From Chrysomallon squamiferum (Eukaryota > Mollusca > Gastropoda > Neomphalida > Peltospiridae), in contig CM022665.1 of the NCBI GenBank assembly GCA_012295275.1, positions 44,021,152 through 44,085,151 on the forward strand: 64,000 nt of DNA. The letters are read 5' to 3'. The stretch's first letter is position 1; each line of letters begins with the position of its first letter. The notes beneath the pieces are model-generated. The model was not told where the DNA came from. It was given only the letters and a program-made list of their open reading frames with translations, and did not search any database. A program made the translations under genes and the position numbers. This document shows positions 36,526-48,810 of the stretch, piece after piece.

Positions 36526-37130
36526 CTTTGAACATATATTTTGTACACAGACCTCAACATAGTACTGATATTTTATGAGGCATATCTACATGCTATGAAA
36601 ATTCTATAAACATTACTGCTAGATTTCTACTTTTTATGTGACATTATCATCAAAGATGTAGGAAGATTTTTATTAACCTCATAATCTTTGGACAAAAACC
36701 AAGATTTCGACAGTACAATTATTCTGGCCATTATTTGGCATTCTATCACGATTTCTACAGTATATTATTTTAGACACTATTTATCATTAGATCATTATTA
36801 CCATCAAGATTTCTGCAGTATATTTAGTTCTGTCAACATTTATCATTAGATTTGCATTTTAAGGGAAATTTCCTCTGTGCAGTATTTTGCGAATGTCAAG
36901 AACCAGACACTAAAAGAATGTTCAATATATCTGATATATATATATATATATATATATGTTACGAGGGAGACAACGTCTGCAAGCGTCAGCCAATATCAAC
37001 GCGAGGCGGCAGTGATGATGGAGTAGGTCAAAAAAAAAAAAGAAAGAAAGAAAAAAGAAAGAAGAAAAAAATGGTCAGAGTTAAAGATAACTTGGTTAAG
37101 AAAGCAGTTCATTGTACTTGATAGATCGGC
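36526..37130. other. unique AT-rich sequence with internal direct repeats
   Basis: CCATCAAGATTTCTGCAGTATA-like phrases recur near 36705, 36755 and 36805 together with TTTATCATTAGAT, a short decayed tandem repeat of about 50 bp. TA tract at 36934-36958 and A/GAA runs at 37029-37070. Confidence 0.5.
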
Positions 37131-37169
37131 TTGTCGAACATCCTTTGTGAAAATCAGTCTCACTCCAGC

Positions 37170-37680
37170 TGTTGCGAAGACGTGACGGGATCCGTCGTAG
37201 CTGCGGTGGTGGAGGTCGTTGTAGCCGCGATGGAGGTCGTGAAGGCTGCGGTGGTACTGACAGAAGTCGTGGTAACTGTCACTGCGGTGACTGATGTCGT
37301 GGTACTCACGTTGGTTTGGGGAGGGGAAATCAAGACTGAAGTCGTGACAGTTGTAGTAGTAGTAGTGACGACGGTTGTGATCGTGGTAGTTGTGGTTTGT
37401 TTTTTTGAATGTCCTGGTCGATGCTTTGGTGTTGTTTGAGATCGCGTCAGCTGCTATGACGGTTGAGGCAGTGGTAGTTGCGAAGGTGTTGAAGTCGTGG
37501 TTGTTGTGTCGATGATGATGATGGAGGACGTTGTTGTAGCTAAAAATCCAGGCATGAACATCGTGGTTAATAGCTGTTGGTGGATATAGTCGTGGCTGTC
37601 TTCGTCGTGGTAGACAACGTCGTGGTAGTCAACGTCGTGGTAATCGTCGTCGTGGCAGACGTCGTGCCGTGGTGATCGTC
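37170..37680. repeat. degenerate GTCGTGGTA-type repeat, GC-rich
   Basis: A diverged repeat with recurring GTCGTGGTAG, GTCGTTGTAG and AACGTCGTGGTA words, tightest at 37600-37670. It gives a Val-rich plus frame (37131-37439) whose antisense would be Thr/Asn-rich. The composition is much richer in G and CpG than other repeats here. Period near 9-18 bp; boundaries approximate. Confidence 0.7.
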
Positions 37681-37898
37681 GCCTTTAAGAATCAGGTCAT
37701 GTTGCCTATCGCTCTTTTAACAGACAGCGAGATTAACTTAGTTCTGCACAACTGTCACATCGTTGTCTCATCTCATTCGTAACTCTCGAGTAACTCTGCA
37801 ACCCTGGCCGTCGTCGTAGCTTTGATGATGATGTTGTAGACCGCTGTGATGAGGTCGTGATTTAAAAATAAAATGTAGTCTATGGGCATTCTCATAAC
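37681..37898. other. short unique spacer
   Basis: Unique CpG-containing sequence with no supported gene. Confidence 0.5.
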
Positions 37899-37899
37899 T

Positions 37900-38005
37900 T
37901 TATGATGATAATGATGATTATTATTATTGTTGTTGTTGTCGTGGTTATTGTCTCATCATCGTCGTCATCATCATTATTATTGTTGTTATTATTATCATCA
38001 TCATC

Positions 38006-38037
<32 letters not shown>

Positions 38038-38060
38038 TACAATCATCAACCCCATCATCA
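37900..38060. repeat. GAT/ATT/ATC trinucleotide array
   Basis: Begins ATGATG/ATT and ends in about 12 CAT/ATC triplets. It opens Ser-, Leu- and His-rich frames. Confidence 0.93.
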
Positions 38061-38440
38061 TGTAGAAACGCGAATGGACGATCCAAACACATTTTTCTTT
38101 TTTTTTTAACACCCACCCCCCAACAAATAAAGAGCTGCCCCTTAAGTAATTATGGATTCGCCCCTTGTGTAGAAAGCGCGTTTAAAGAAGAAGAAGAAGA
38201 AAGAAAGAAGTGGGTGGGGTGGTGTTTTCAAAACAGATTACACCGAGACGAATCAAGGCTTTGAACCTTGTGTTGCCAGTTACGTCTCTCGTAAGTGTAT
38301 ACTGTTGTAATGCAAGTTATTTGTTACACACTCCCACCCTCGGTACTCGTGTATCGTTTAGTGAGTTATTTGTTGTATTTCTCGCTTCTGTTCACCCGCC
38401 CATCAGTTTATCCTTTACGTGTAACCCTTCACTCGCATAA
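38061..38440. other. intergenic with possible transposon remnant
   Basis: Positions 38112-38170 read, on the minus strand, AAGGGGCGAATCCATAATTA followed by a G-rich segment, similar to the fragments near 14.91 and 23.93 kb. The rest is ordinary sequence. Confidence 0.4.
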
Positions 38441-38444
38441 AGAC

Positions 38445-38971
38445 ACTTACTGATATACAGATACGTGTAAACACACAATACACATACATACATACATACA
38501 GAGATACATACATGTATACAGAGATACATGAATAAATACAGATAAACACATGTATACGTACACAGAGAGGCATACATATATACACATACATAGAGGCACA
38601 TACAAACACACATATAATATATACATATGTGCAGGCAGGTAGGCTGATACACAGAGATATATATATATATACATGCAAACGAACACACTCATATATTCAT
38701 ATATACATATATATACATACTAAGACATAGGTACGTACATACATACAGACACGCAGAGTTGCATAGACATGCATATAGACAAACATATAGGAATGCGTGT
38801 TTGTGTGTGTGTGTGTGTGTGTGTGTGGAGTGTGTCTGTACAGAAACATACATACACGTACAAAGACACACACACAAACATACATACATACATACATATG
38901 CACATTCATACAAACATACAACCATACATACATATGCACATACATATAAACACACACATACATATAAACAC

Positions 38972-39004
<33 letters not shown>

Positions 39005-39015
39005 AATTTACATAA
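38445..39015. repeat. long (CATA)n/(CA)n compound microsatellite
   Basis: About 570 bp of CATA, CACA, TA and GT blocks. The GT block at 38799-38826 is inverted relative to its CA neighbours, so the tract can form a hairpin. Confidence 0.93.
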
Positions 39016-39485
39016 CCCAGCAATACACACGTACAAATGCATCATCTCAAACTTAAGCAAAAACGTATTGCCTGTCTATTCATACCCCAAATTGTCTGTC
39101 TTACTGTTTCATCCATCCACTAATAAGCCTAATCTAATCTACGGTGTGTCTGCTTCCACAATATAATAACCGTCATCACTATAAATCTTTCGAAAAGATG
39201 GGTGGAGTGAATTAAAAAAAAAAAAAAAAAAAAAAACGTGCGCACGCGGTGTCTATGAATTACATTTAATTACGTGAACGCCAAAACGCTTCAGCGTAAA
39301 GTGATACAGGATAGCGCATGCGCGTGTTAGTCTCACTTGTCTTTCTCTTTTTCTCTCTCTCTCTCACTGCAAGTTGAGATAACAACTCGATAAGAGGTGC
39401 AGCAGCTCAAGAGGAAGTCCATTCTGCCTCTTTGATAAGAAGCAGGGCACGCCAGATGTCATCGAAGTAATGCAATCCTAAATAT
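39016..39485. other. unique intergenic sequence
   Basis: A run 39215-39236 and a short CT patch at 39350-39366. No gene. Confidence 0.55.
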
Positions 39486-39658
39486 ATCATATATATATAT
39501 ATATATCAAAGTGTGTGTGTGTGTCTATATGTATATTGTGTATATGTATATACTGACATATAAACATGTATACATACATAGACATATACATACATACAAT
39601 ACATAATACATACATACATACGTACATACATACATAAATTCATACATACATATACATA

Positions 39659-39700
<42 letters not shown>
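39486..39700. repeat. (TA)n/(CATA)n compound microsatellite
   Basis: TA at 39488-39505, GT, CATA units and TA at 39668-39698. Confidence 0.93.
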
Positions 39701-39701
<1 letters not shown>

Positions 39702-39706
39702 GTAGT

Positions 39707-39751
39707 AATGTTAAATGAAAAGCAGTACTAAATATATCGTGCATGTGTGAC

Positions 39752-39831
<80 letters not shown>

Positions 39832-39925
39832 GTGAACGCTCCTGTGATTGTATATTTAGTATTGCCTTTCATTAAATTTGTTTCTCCCACTAGATAGTTA
39901 GTTGAAAGACAATACTAATATCTCA
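39707..39925. mobile_element. inverted repeat enclosing a (GA)n tract
   Basis: The left arm AATGTTAAATGAAAAGCAGT then ACTAAATATAT (39707-39737) is matched in inverted orientation at 39850-39880 (TATATTTAGTATTGCCTTTC then ATTAAATTT). (GA)n occupies 39755-39828 between them. A third, direct copy (GTTGAAAGACAATACTAATA) follows at 39901, and a shorter one (GCAATCCTAAATATATC) is at 39472. It resembles a small repeat element associated with a microsatellite; the family is not known to me. Confidence 0.5.
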
Positions 39926-39964
39926 CACATATATACAGTAGAGGCGTCAGTCTTGTTACAGTAA

Positions 39965-40061
39965 TCATCTTTATCATCATTATCATCATAACAATGATAA
40001 TAATAATAATGATGATGATGATTGTGATGATGATAATAACAATGATAATGATGATGATAAC

Positions 40062-40150
<89 letters not shown>

Positions 40151-40154
40151 GAAC

Positions 40155-40198
<44 letters not shown>

Positions 40199-40215
40199 TA
40201 ATAATAATATCAATT
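39965..40215. repeat. (AAT)n/(GAT)n trinucleotide array
   Basis: ATC/ATG/ATA triplets to 40055, then nearly 50 AAT triplets to 40210 with two AAC changes. Confidence 0.96.
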
Positions 40216-41058
40216 CCGTATTGCTTTCACTGTCAAAATCGAAACCGTTAGACTTTGTCCAAAATCAACTGTGCTAGCATTAAGATAATGATAATGGTCT
40301 CCATTATGTACTTATTATCATTATTAAATAAACACACCGCACTCCGTGCAATTTGTTTAGTCTAACGGAAGATCCATCATGTTTCTAGATACCTGCATAA
40401 TTTGATTTAGGCTTTCCTATCTTTGTCAATATAATTACAATGAATTCTCTATCTCGTATCAGTCAATGTTTGTACGTAAAACAGGAAGTGGGGGGAAAAC
40501 AGGGGAGATAATTTAAAGAGCAGACGAAGAGAGAAAGACGGAAAGAGACGATTTTGGCCGGCAGGAAGAAGAAGAAGAAGAAGAAAAAGAACAACAACTA
40601 GAAGAAGAAGAAAATAGAAACAATCAAAGAGAAGAAAATAAACGAATCAATTAGTTGTTTTTTTTTTTGTTTGTTTTTTTTTTTTTTTTTATCAATAAAA
40701 CTTCATTATTTATATTTCCTGCTGATTTCACCCGTTTTTTTGGTTTCGAGTGCAATTTCTGTTTTTTTTTCTTAAATTATTTACATAGATAAAAAGAAAA
40801 AAGATAATTATTTCTTGAGAAGTTAAGTAGCTATGTCTTAATTTTATGTATTTATTTTCGTTGTCTTTTTTCTTTTCTTTAAGTCCGGTATCGTCACGTT
40901 CTGACACTAAGCAAAGTGTGACGTCATGCTCGAAGATTTTCTGTTCATCTTGAAAGGACTGGAGAGCTGTCTCCTTGTAAAAATAACACAAAGGTGATTC
41001 ATTCAAAAAAATTTAGGAGTTATTTTCAGAAATACGAGAAAAACGCATGGTGATCACC

Positions 41059-41060
<2 letters not shown>
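40216..41060. other. mostly unique intergenic sequence
   Basis: GAA triplets near 40563-40610 and T runs at 40662-40691. A 92-codon minus frame (40728-41006) has mixed composition but nothing I recognise and no exon partners. Confidence 0.5.

Positions 41061-41062
<2 letters not shown>

Positions 41063-41120
<58 letters not shown>
41063..41120. repeat. (CT)n microsatellite
   Basis: About 29 CT units. Confidence 0.97.
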
Positions 41121-41123
<3 letters not shown>

Positions 41124-41800
41124 ATGGTGTATCTTTATAAACACTTAATTATTATTATTATTATTATTAAAAATTAATAATACGTTTTTATTAGCAAACT
41201 GATATGGCTGGGCGAGATGCGATTTCATTAAACTGCTAACTAAATTATTTTATCTCCAACTGAGTTTTTATATGCAATTACAATTAGTTTTCTTCCAGAA
41301 CCATCCTCGATTCGAGCCCCAGTTCTAAGCTGATATTAATTAATGCAGTCGTTTTAACTAAAACAAATGAGTTTATCGAAACAAGTACTATTGAATTATC
41401 GAGACAAACACGCAGCTTTTTTTATTTTTTTATTATTATTATTTATTATTATTATTTTTTTTTTTTTATCGATACTAAACCACTATACTTATCGAGACCA
41501 CTAATATCGAAAATAAATTAATAATAATAATTATTTTATTTTATTTTATTTTATTATTTTTTTCTTTTCTTTCCTTTTACTGTAAAGATCGAAATATAAT
41601 CAAAGGAATTCCTGGATCACGTTATTAAATGTAACTGACCCGTGGCTTGGCAGAAATCGCCTCGTTATGACGCATCAAAACCAAGCGCGGGTTCGTTCAG
41701 AAATACTTTTGTCTGCAACCCCTACCCCCCCACCACCACCCTACCTCTAAAACGTATCTATTTTATGATACGTCATCGTTGTGTTAATGCTGAGCCGAAC
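41121..41800. other. AT-rich intergenic sequence
   Basis: ATT triplets 41149-41168, T-rich 41418-41468, TTTTA units 41534-41555. A weak tRNA B-box-like string (minus strand GGGGCTCGAATCGAGG, about 41305-41320) is present without an A box. Confidence 0.5.
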
Positions 41801-41801
41801 A

Positions 41802-41803
<2 letters not shown>

Positions 41804-41851
<48 letters not shown>
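41804..41851. repeat. (GT)n microsatellite
   Basis: About 24 GT units. Confidence 0.97.
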
Positions 41852-41852
<1 letters not shown>

Positions 41853-42005
41853 CCCTCGGCATTTTTCATGTTTCAAGGAAGTAAATCAATGCAGCAGATT
41901 TTCTGTCCAGATTCTAATATGCTAAGCTATTTTGGGAACTGGAGCATTAGTCCTGCGAAATGTCGCTAAATGCGGTTTTTTTGCGTAACTCTGGTGTGGT
42001 CGAGT

Positions 42006-42038
<33 letters not shown>

Positions 42039-42590
42039 GTCAGACATTATTTTTGTCCCTTCATCAGCATGTTTTGACCTTTTTCTTTTTTTTTTTTTTT
42101 TTTTTTTCGTGTATCGATGATAACGAATTTAGAAAAACTTGCTAAAAATAAGGAGGAAAAAAAAAATCATTAATATTGCGAAATGAAACCAAATAACTAA
42201 TCCGTTGCGGAAATAAAAAGAAAAGAAAATGTAAAAAGGAGGGGAGAGAGAGAGAGAGAAATGGAGGGAAATAATTCTGCTTTTATATTATATAGGGTGT
42301 AGAAAATAGATATATATATATATAATGAGAGAGAAAAAAGAGAGAGAGAAACCAAGAGAAGAGAGAGAGAGAGAGAGCCCAGAATAAAAAAAAAAAAATA
42401 AAATATAATAATAATTTTGTTAACATCAACAACAACAACAACAACAATAATTTTAATTAATATTAATAAAAGAAAACAAAAATTAACTAAAACCAACGAA
42501 ACGATCATTTTAGACGCCCAACAATTTATATTTTGTTAACTTTACAGTCATACAATATTTTAAATTAATTTTTCAACATATAATTATCGT
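41852..42590. other. intergenic with T runs and GA/AAC patches
   Basis: T runs at 42007-42034 and 42084-42107, GA patches 42244-42380, AAC triplets 42426-42446. No gene. Confidence 0.55.
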
Positions 42591-42595
42591 ACATC

Positions 42596-42650
<55 letters not shown>

Positions 42651-42657
42651 TGTGTGT
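42596..42657. repeat. (CT)n joined to (GT)n
   Basis: About 18 CT units change directly to about 13 GT units. Confidence 0.97.
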
Positions 42658-43310
42658 ACGTGAACCGTTAATCGAAACTATAAACACAAATAACCAATCA
42701 TTACCACTGAGAATGGAACTGTTTGGAAACACCGGCCGAACGCAGATAGATAGATAGATAGACAGATAATTAAATAAATAACGGTACGAAGGGAGGCGCT
42801 TCACGGTGACAGTTGATTCTGTTAACGATGGGCAACACGTGTCAGGAATGCAGAGCTTGATTATGTCTCCATTCCGCCGCAACCATCATTCCACACAGCC
42901 AGAAAGACGTGGCTTTCTCCTCGCTCAGACTCCGTTGTAACAAAACCGCTTAACTGCGAGTGCACCACCGATTCAGAAGACAGGGAGGAATTTTAAAAAT
43001 GTTTTGAACACACATTTTGCTGCTGGGCCCGTTTTGGGCTGTGGTGGTGGTGGTGGTGGTGGTGGTGGTGATGATGACGTTTCGTTCATTCATTCCGCGT
43101 TTTATTCCGCATCTTGATCTTTCGTTTTTTTTGCTTTGCCGTTTCTGTCCTGTCTTGTGTTTTCGGATTTTATCATTTCTCTGTGTCATTCAGTTTTTGT
43201 TTGTGTTGTTTGTATTTCCTAAGTGCTCTCTCTCTCTCTGTCTGTCTGTCCGTCTGTCTCTCTCTCACGTTATCTCTCTTTCTGACTTGTATTTTCTCTC
43301 TTTCCCCTTT
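42658..43310. other. intergenic; (GGT)n and CT-rich sequence
   Basis: GATA patch 42745-42765, GGT triplets at 43040-43070, T-rich and CT-rich sequence thereafter. No gene is recognised. Confidence 0.55.

Positions 43311-43385
<75 letters not shown>
43311..43385. repeat. (CT)n microsatellite
   Basis: About 35 CT units, with shorter CT and GTCT patches on the left (43227-43265). Confidence 0.97.
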
Positions 43386-43387
<2 letters not shown>

Positions 43388-43983
43388 CTCTCTCTATATT
43401 ATTCTCTCTCATTATTTCGCATTCTTGGCTTGTATAGACATATCTTTAATTACACAAACACACACACACACACACACACACACATATGCCATTATTTAAT
43501 CTCAGACGAAAGACTTTTTGAGGTTAAAACATTTAGTTCATAACTATAAGCATTTTAATACGTCTATTTTTTTTTTTTTTTTTTTTCACCCTGGAGTTCT
43601 ATCATTTAACCTGCATGTTTAACAGTCTGTAATAAATCAAAATGTTGCTAGTTAAATTTCTTCAATACATGTTAACAGAAATGCCTGAAGCTTTTATTTG
43701 TTTTATCTTTTACTAGATTATTTTTTCTTGTTCTTTTATTTTTAATTTTTAATTTTTATTTATTTTTTATTTTTTTACCTCCGTTAATACACTCAGTAAC
43801 ATTACGAAAATACGATCTGCCATCTTTCTTTATAACTTTATAATAACCATTATCCTCATATGCTTCGACTTAAAACTGGCAGAGTTTTTTTTTTTTTTTA
43901 TTATTATTATTAAAAAGGAAGGAGTAGTACTTATTTACTCGCACTTCAAACCCGCCGCACCTTGCCCTTGGAAAGTGCTTCGG

Positions 43984-44020
<37 letters not shown>
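43386..44020. other. AT-rich intergenic ending in a poly-A run
   Basis: CA tract 43455-43483, T runs 43567-43586 and 43886-43898, and an A run at about 43985-44018. Confidence 0.6.
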
Positions 44021-44021
<1 letters not shown>

Positions 44022-44073
44022 AACGACGAGAAAAAGCGGCGGGAGTAAGTTTAGCAGCCGACACGGCAGCCAT
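44020..44073 (-). CDS. possible first coding exon on the minus strand, hypothetical
   Basis: On the minus strand ACCAACATGGCTGCCGTGTC contains a YY1-type CAACATGGCTGCC with its ATG at 44073. It opens MAAVSAAKLTPAAFSRRW before running into a long T tract (A run on plus). The short peptide is Ala-rich and basic without acidic residues, typical of a mitochondrial presequence. No convincing donor precedes the T run and no downstream exons are recognised toward lower coordinates. It could be a real 5' exon, a pseudogene or chance. Confidence 0.25.
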
Positions 44074-44109
44074 GTTGGTTGTGGGCAGAACACGTCTCGT
44101 TTCACTCAT

Positions 44110-45035
44110 TCATTCATTACAGCTCGCTCTGTCCGCTTTAACCAGTTTATCTGATCGACGAACAATGCTCAGGAAAAACAGCGTTATGTATATATATATC
44201 TACGTCTTACTCGAGTTATAATAGTCGAACATTTTTTTTTTTTTTTTTTTTTTTGTTATTGTCTTATCGAGTACGTCTTTCACCATGTAATATACTAGCG
44301 GTATTCTTTCTGTCGCTGTGTACTTATTAATTCGAGGCTCTCGGAAAAAGAAACAATAGCGAATTGCGGAGATTATTATCGTTTATATCGTGGAATAGGG
44401 AAGAAAAATCGAATAGTATGTAATTATGATTGGAGTATCAAGTAGTTTGAAGGAAGGGTAAAATATCCTGTGATATATAAGAAGGGCAATTTTACTGAGG
44501 GGGGGAAAGGGGCAGTTATTGTTCTTATTAAATGAAGTTGTTTCGTTGTAACTGAGAGGAACTGCTAAAACAAACAAACAAACAATGGTATATATTTTAA
44601 AAGTCAACGGTCAAGAGAGCACGTCCCATGATATTTAATGTTACCAAATATATGAAAGGAAAACAAAAACAAAACAAAACAAAACAAAAACCAAAAAAAA
44701 AGAAAGAAAGAAAAAGAAAACTAGTCTGTCCTGTTGTATTATTTTAAAAACCAAACACTACTACAGCTACTACTACTACTACTAATAACAACAACAACAA
44801 CAACAATAATAATTATAAATATTTTGTTAATTATTATATTACATTATTTACTTTTTTGTTATTAACTTAAATGCTAAAAACAATAAGGTAGACTGTATTC
44901 ACCACTGTTATTATTATTACTATTAGTACTACTACTCCTACCCTCACTACCACCACTACTGCTTATTTTAGTACTGCTTCAACAACTACTGCTATTACCT
45001 GCTGTTAGCCATAACTTAACTTTATAGATTATATT
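44110..45035. other. intergenic, partly unique
   Basis: T run 44231-44254, AAAAC units 44662-44690, ACT triplets 44757-44783 and 44920-44950. No gene. Confidence 0.55.

Positions 45036-45038
<3 letters not shown>

Positions 45039-45106
<68 letters not shown>
45039..45106. repeat. (CT)n microsatellite
   Basis: About 34 CT units followed by ACT/ACC triplets to about 45200. Confidence 0.97.
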
Positions 45107-45110
<4 letters not shown>

Positions 45111-45264
45111 ACTACTACTATTACTACCACCATCACCATTAGGTTTGCTACTGTTATTACTGTTAATGCTACTACAACAACAACAACTACTACTAACGCC
45201 TCCACTAATAATAATAATAACAAGAACAAGAACAAGAATAAATAAGTAATTTCAAACCAGTTAG

Positions 45265-45600
45265 TCATTCACTCACAGACTGTGCTCTGTCAACATGACA
45301 AGACAAACAGTGTATATAAAAATTCGGAAGACGGGGGTGTGTATCGCACTTAATTTCAACACAATCAACAAGAACACTTCCGCATTTTCTACCTCTCGCG
45401 ATAGAGATATTTCCGGTTCCGGTACACTTTAAAGTTTCCGAGGATGCTCTTTGTTTCACTGCCAATACTCAAGGGCAGAGTGTAACATTAATTTCGGAAT
45501 CTTTGACGTTGAGAATAAATGTCCCCGGTGGGACAATAAATATTTCAAAATATTTGAACAATAATTGTCCCCGCACTTCCCTCTTTAAATGTAGTTGTCA
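45265..45600. other. unique island with ETS-like and TCTCGCGA-like motifs
   Basis: Non-repetitive sequence containing ACTTCCGCA (about 45378), CTCTCGCGATAGAGA (about 45392) and TTTCCGGTTCCGG (about 45409), and an inverted TGTCCCCGGTGGGACA at 45520-45535. Clustered ETS-type and TCTCGCGA-type words are typical of housekeeping promoters in animals. A 66-codon minus frame starting at 45465 overlaps them and is not recognised. Confidence 0.3.
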
Positions 45601-45631
45601 TTAAGTAATAAAATGTATTTATTTAATATGC

Positions 45632-46195
<564 letters not shown>

Positions 46196-46221
46196 AACAC
46201 TAGCAGTAACAGTAGTAGTAA

Positions 46222-46280
<59 letters not shown>

Positions 46281-46328
46281 ATAGTATGATGATGATGATG
46301 ATGATATAGTAGTAATAATAATAATACA

Positions 46329-46359
<31 letters not shown>

Positions 46360-46365
46360 CTGATG
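46196..46365. repeat. (AGT)n, (ATG)n and (AAT)n array
   Basis: About 20 AGT triplets at 46213-46279, then ATG and AAT triplets. Confidence 0.95.
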
Positions 46366-47250
46366 ATTTTAAGATGATGGTGATGATTATGATAAAAACG
46401 ACGGTGAACTTTATTTTCCATGTTTTATATGCCTTGCGAATTGGAATAGTAAGATAAATAACATTAACATGAATCAGTACGTTTTTCTTTTTATTATTTT
46501 ATATAGAAATAAATATTTTAAACAACACTTCCTTACTGGGGTCGATACATTTTTATTATGTTTTAACCTTCTGTGACGTGTGTTATTTATTCTCAACAAC
46601 ATACGTCACAACATAGATTTGAAGCATTACTTAGGTTAAAAATATACCTCCAGCTGTAATTACGACATTTTAACGAATATTAGGTGATTGTTTGAGTTCC
46701 ACACACCAGTAACATTACTGAATGAAATAAACAGTGGCTTAAGATAGACAAATACAAGAATCAAATCGCAAATACAATGATGATTTTTTTTTTGATTTTT
46801 TTTTTTTTTTTTAATGATTTTTCCAGTACTAACTGGGGATATATATGACCATTACACACTTTTTCTAACTATATAACATACTAACACAAATGCTGTCCTA
46901 TAAGGATCATTGAGATTCTTCTGTTACGTGGTAAGACAAATGTCGATGTAAACATGTTTTTAAAATCACCGTTACATTCGGTTACAAATACACAAAAATA
47001 ATTCTAATATGTCTTCTGAATATGAACACGTCAGAATTTTACAAAATGAACAGAACCACGTTTTGGTATAAAACTTATTTATTAATGCACATCAAAATCA
47101 AAACATTTTTTATTATTATTTTATTTTTTTATGATTTTATGATTATTACTAATTTTTTTTTTTTTTTTTTTACAATAGCTTAATTTACTGAAAATATACC
47201 AGTACACTTAACGAACTCGTGTAAAAATTAAAACCACTTTTTAAATAAAA
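46366..47250. other. unique AT-rich intergenic sequence
   Basis: Ordinary sequence with T runs at 46797-46813 and 47153-47171. No gene. Confidence 0.55.
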
Positions 47251-47255
47251 ATGTT

Positions 47256-47373
47256 TTATTCTAATACCTAATTATATAACAAAGTTACAAATTCAAGTAA
47301 TGTATTACATGTACTTTGTTTCAGGACATTACGTGAATTTGTAACTTTGTTCTGTAATTACGCATTACAATAA
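47256..47373. mobile_element. 118-bp hairpin-forming inverted repeat
   Basis: Arms 47256-47303 and 47326-47373 match at 42 of 48 positions with a 22-nt loop; the inner 18 bp (AACAAAGTTACAAATTCA against its complement at 47334-47351) are perfect. It could be a small palindromic MITE or a transcribed hairpin such as a miRNA precursor. I do not recognise the arm sequence as a known miRNA, and no target duplication is evident. Confidence 0.75.
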
Positions 47374-48520
47374 TAAAAAAAAAAAAATATATATATATAT
47401 ATATAAATTGTGTTATCTGGAATATATTCTTACAAATTAACTTAAATGTTTAAAATACTTTTACGCGTAATGCATATCTGACTTTATTTTTATTTTTTTT
47501 TTTTTTTTTTTTTAAAGAAGAAAATGAAAAAGAAAAAGAAGAAAAAATGAACAATATAAAAAACGAAAACAAAAATAATATCACTTGTAAAATATACACA
47601 TAACTTACTGCAACAAACAGATTTTGTGTAGTGCGAGAGAAAAACAAAAACGGAAAGAAAATACGTAATTTACAGAATATAAACAGTTTTACGTGTTAAA
47701 CAAGCACGTAACACCCTCAAACAAAAACGTTACTACAAGGACTAGTTACTTAAAAAAAAAAAAAAAATAATATACCGATGTAAACAACGACGATACAAAA
47801 GCACTGACCCAGTTAATATAGAGTTTCTGCACCCTTCGAGTGTCAGCGGGTGCTTTTTGAATTAACGTGACAAACTATTAACGCTGGCTATTAACAACAT
47901 CCCACTGTGTGCCAGCGTGTACATTGAAACGTCTTCAACACAAACATCAAAGGAAGCCGCTCTTCCTCAGAAACGTAGACGAAGTCACACTAAAAAGTTC
48001 GTTTAATCTCTAACACGATCGTTCGTGAATTTTCGAATTCATCTGCTATGGCTGAATAAAAATATTGCTTGTTATTTTTTTTTATTTTTTTTTTTGGGGG
48101 GGTGAGTTCCCCCCTCGCATATGAGTACAGCCGTGAGATGAATTAACACGGAGAAAAAGATGTAGAGATGGAGAGATGATGATAATATTTGAAAAAAACG
48201 GAGAGAAACGGTGAAAAAGAAAAAAGTTCAAGGAAGAGGGTGGGGGGAATATGATTAACATGCTGACGTTTTCATTATATTCGTTTAATAAAAATAACAT
48301 TATAAATAAAACGTGACATTAGCAGTATTTTTATTTAAAGTAAACTCTGTTTTTAACTATACAACAGTTGCCAGCGATTTGGTGTGCTTTATTTATAGAT
48401 TCAGTAATCAAAATATTTGTATTTCCGGTATTGTGTAGTTATATATATATAGCTATCTACCCAATTCGTAATACACCTGAAATAAAAACTTCATACACTG
48501 ACATTTTAGACATTTATTTC
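47374..48520. other. AT-rich intergenic sequence
   Basis: A run 47375-47387 and TA tract 47388-47405, T run 47487-47513, A run 47752-47767, and a CpG-containing unique stretch 47800-48050. Near 48095-48115 a G run followed by TGAGTTCCCCCC may be a transposon-end fragment. No gene. Confidence 0.55.
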
Positions 48521-48580
<60 letters not shown>

Positions 48581-48721
48581 TGTTTTTAAAGCTAACATGT
48601 TTCAGATTAATAATATAATCGTAATAATTAGTTTATTTCCAAATAAAAACATTGGAATATAAATTAGCATTATATGCGTAAATGCTTTCAAACGCTCTGA
48701 GCACGAACCCTAAACTCCACA

Positions 48722-48791
<70 letters not shown>

Positions 48792-48810
48792 ATTTATTTA
48801 TTTATTTATT
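48521..48810. repeat. (ATT)n and (TTTA)n microsatellites
   Basis: ATT triplets at 48522-48580; after a short spacer, ATT at 48723-48758 changing to ATTT at 48758-48810. Confidence 0.95.

Noticed and set aside
37131-37439. 102-codon valine-rich frame
   Set aside because: Derived from a degenerate GTCGTGGTA repeat.
40728-41006. 92-codon minus-strand frame of mixed composition
   Set aside because: No recognised family or splice signals; such lengths occur by chance in 64 kb.
41300-41335. tRNA B-box-like string on the minus strand
   Set aside because: No A box at a suitable distance and no match to the other SINE heads.
45265-45465. 66-codon minus-strand frame overlapping promoter-like words
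   Set aside because: Not recognised and short; kept only as part of the island description.
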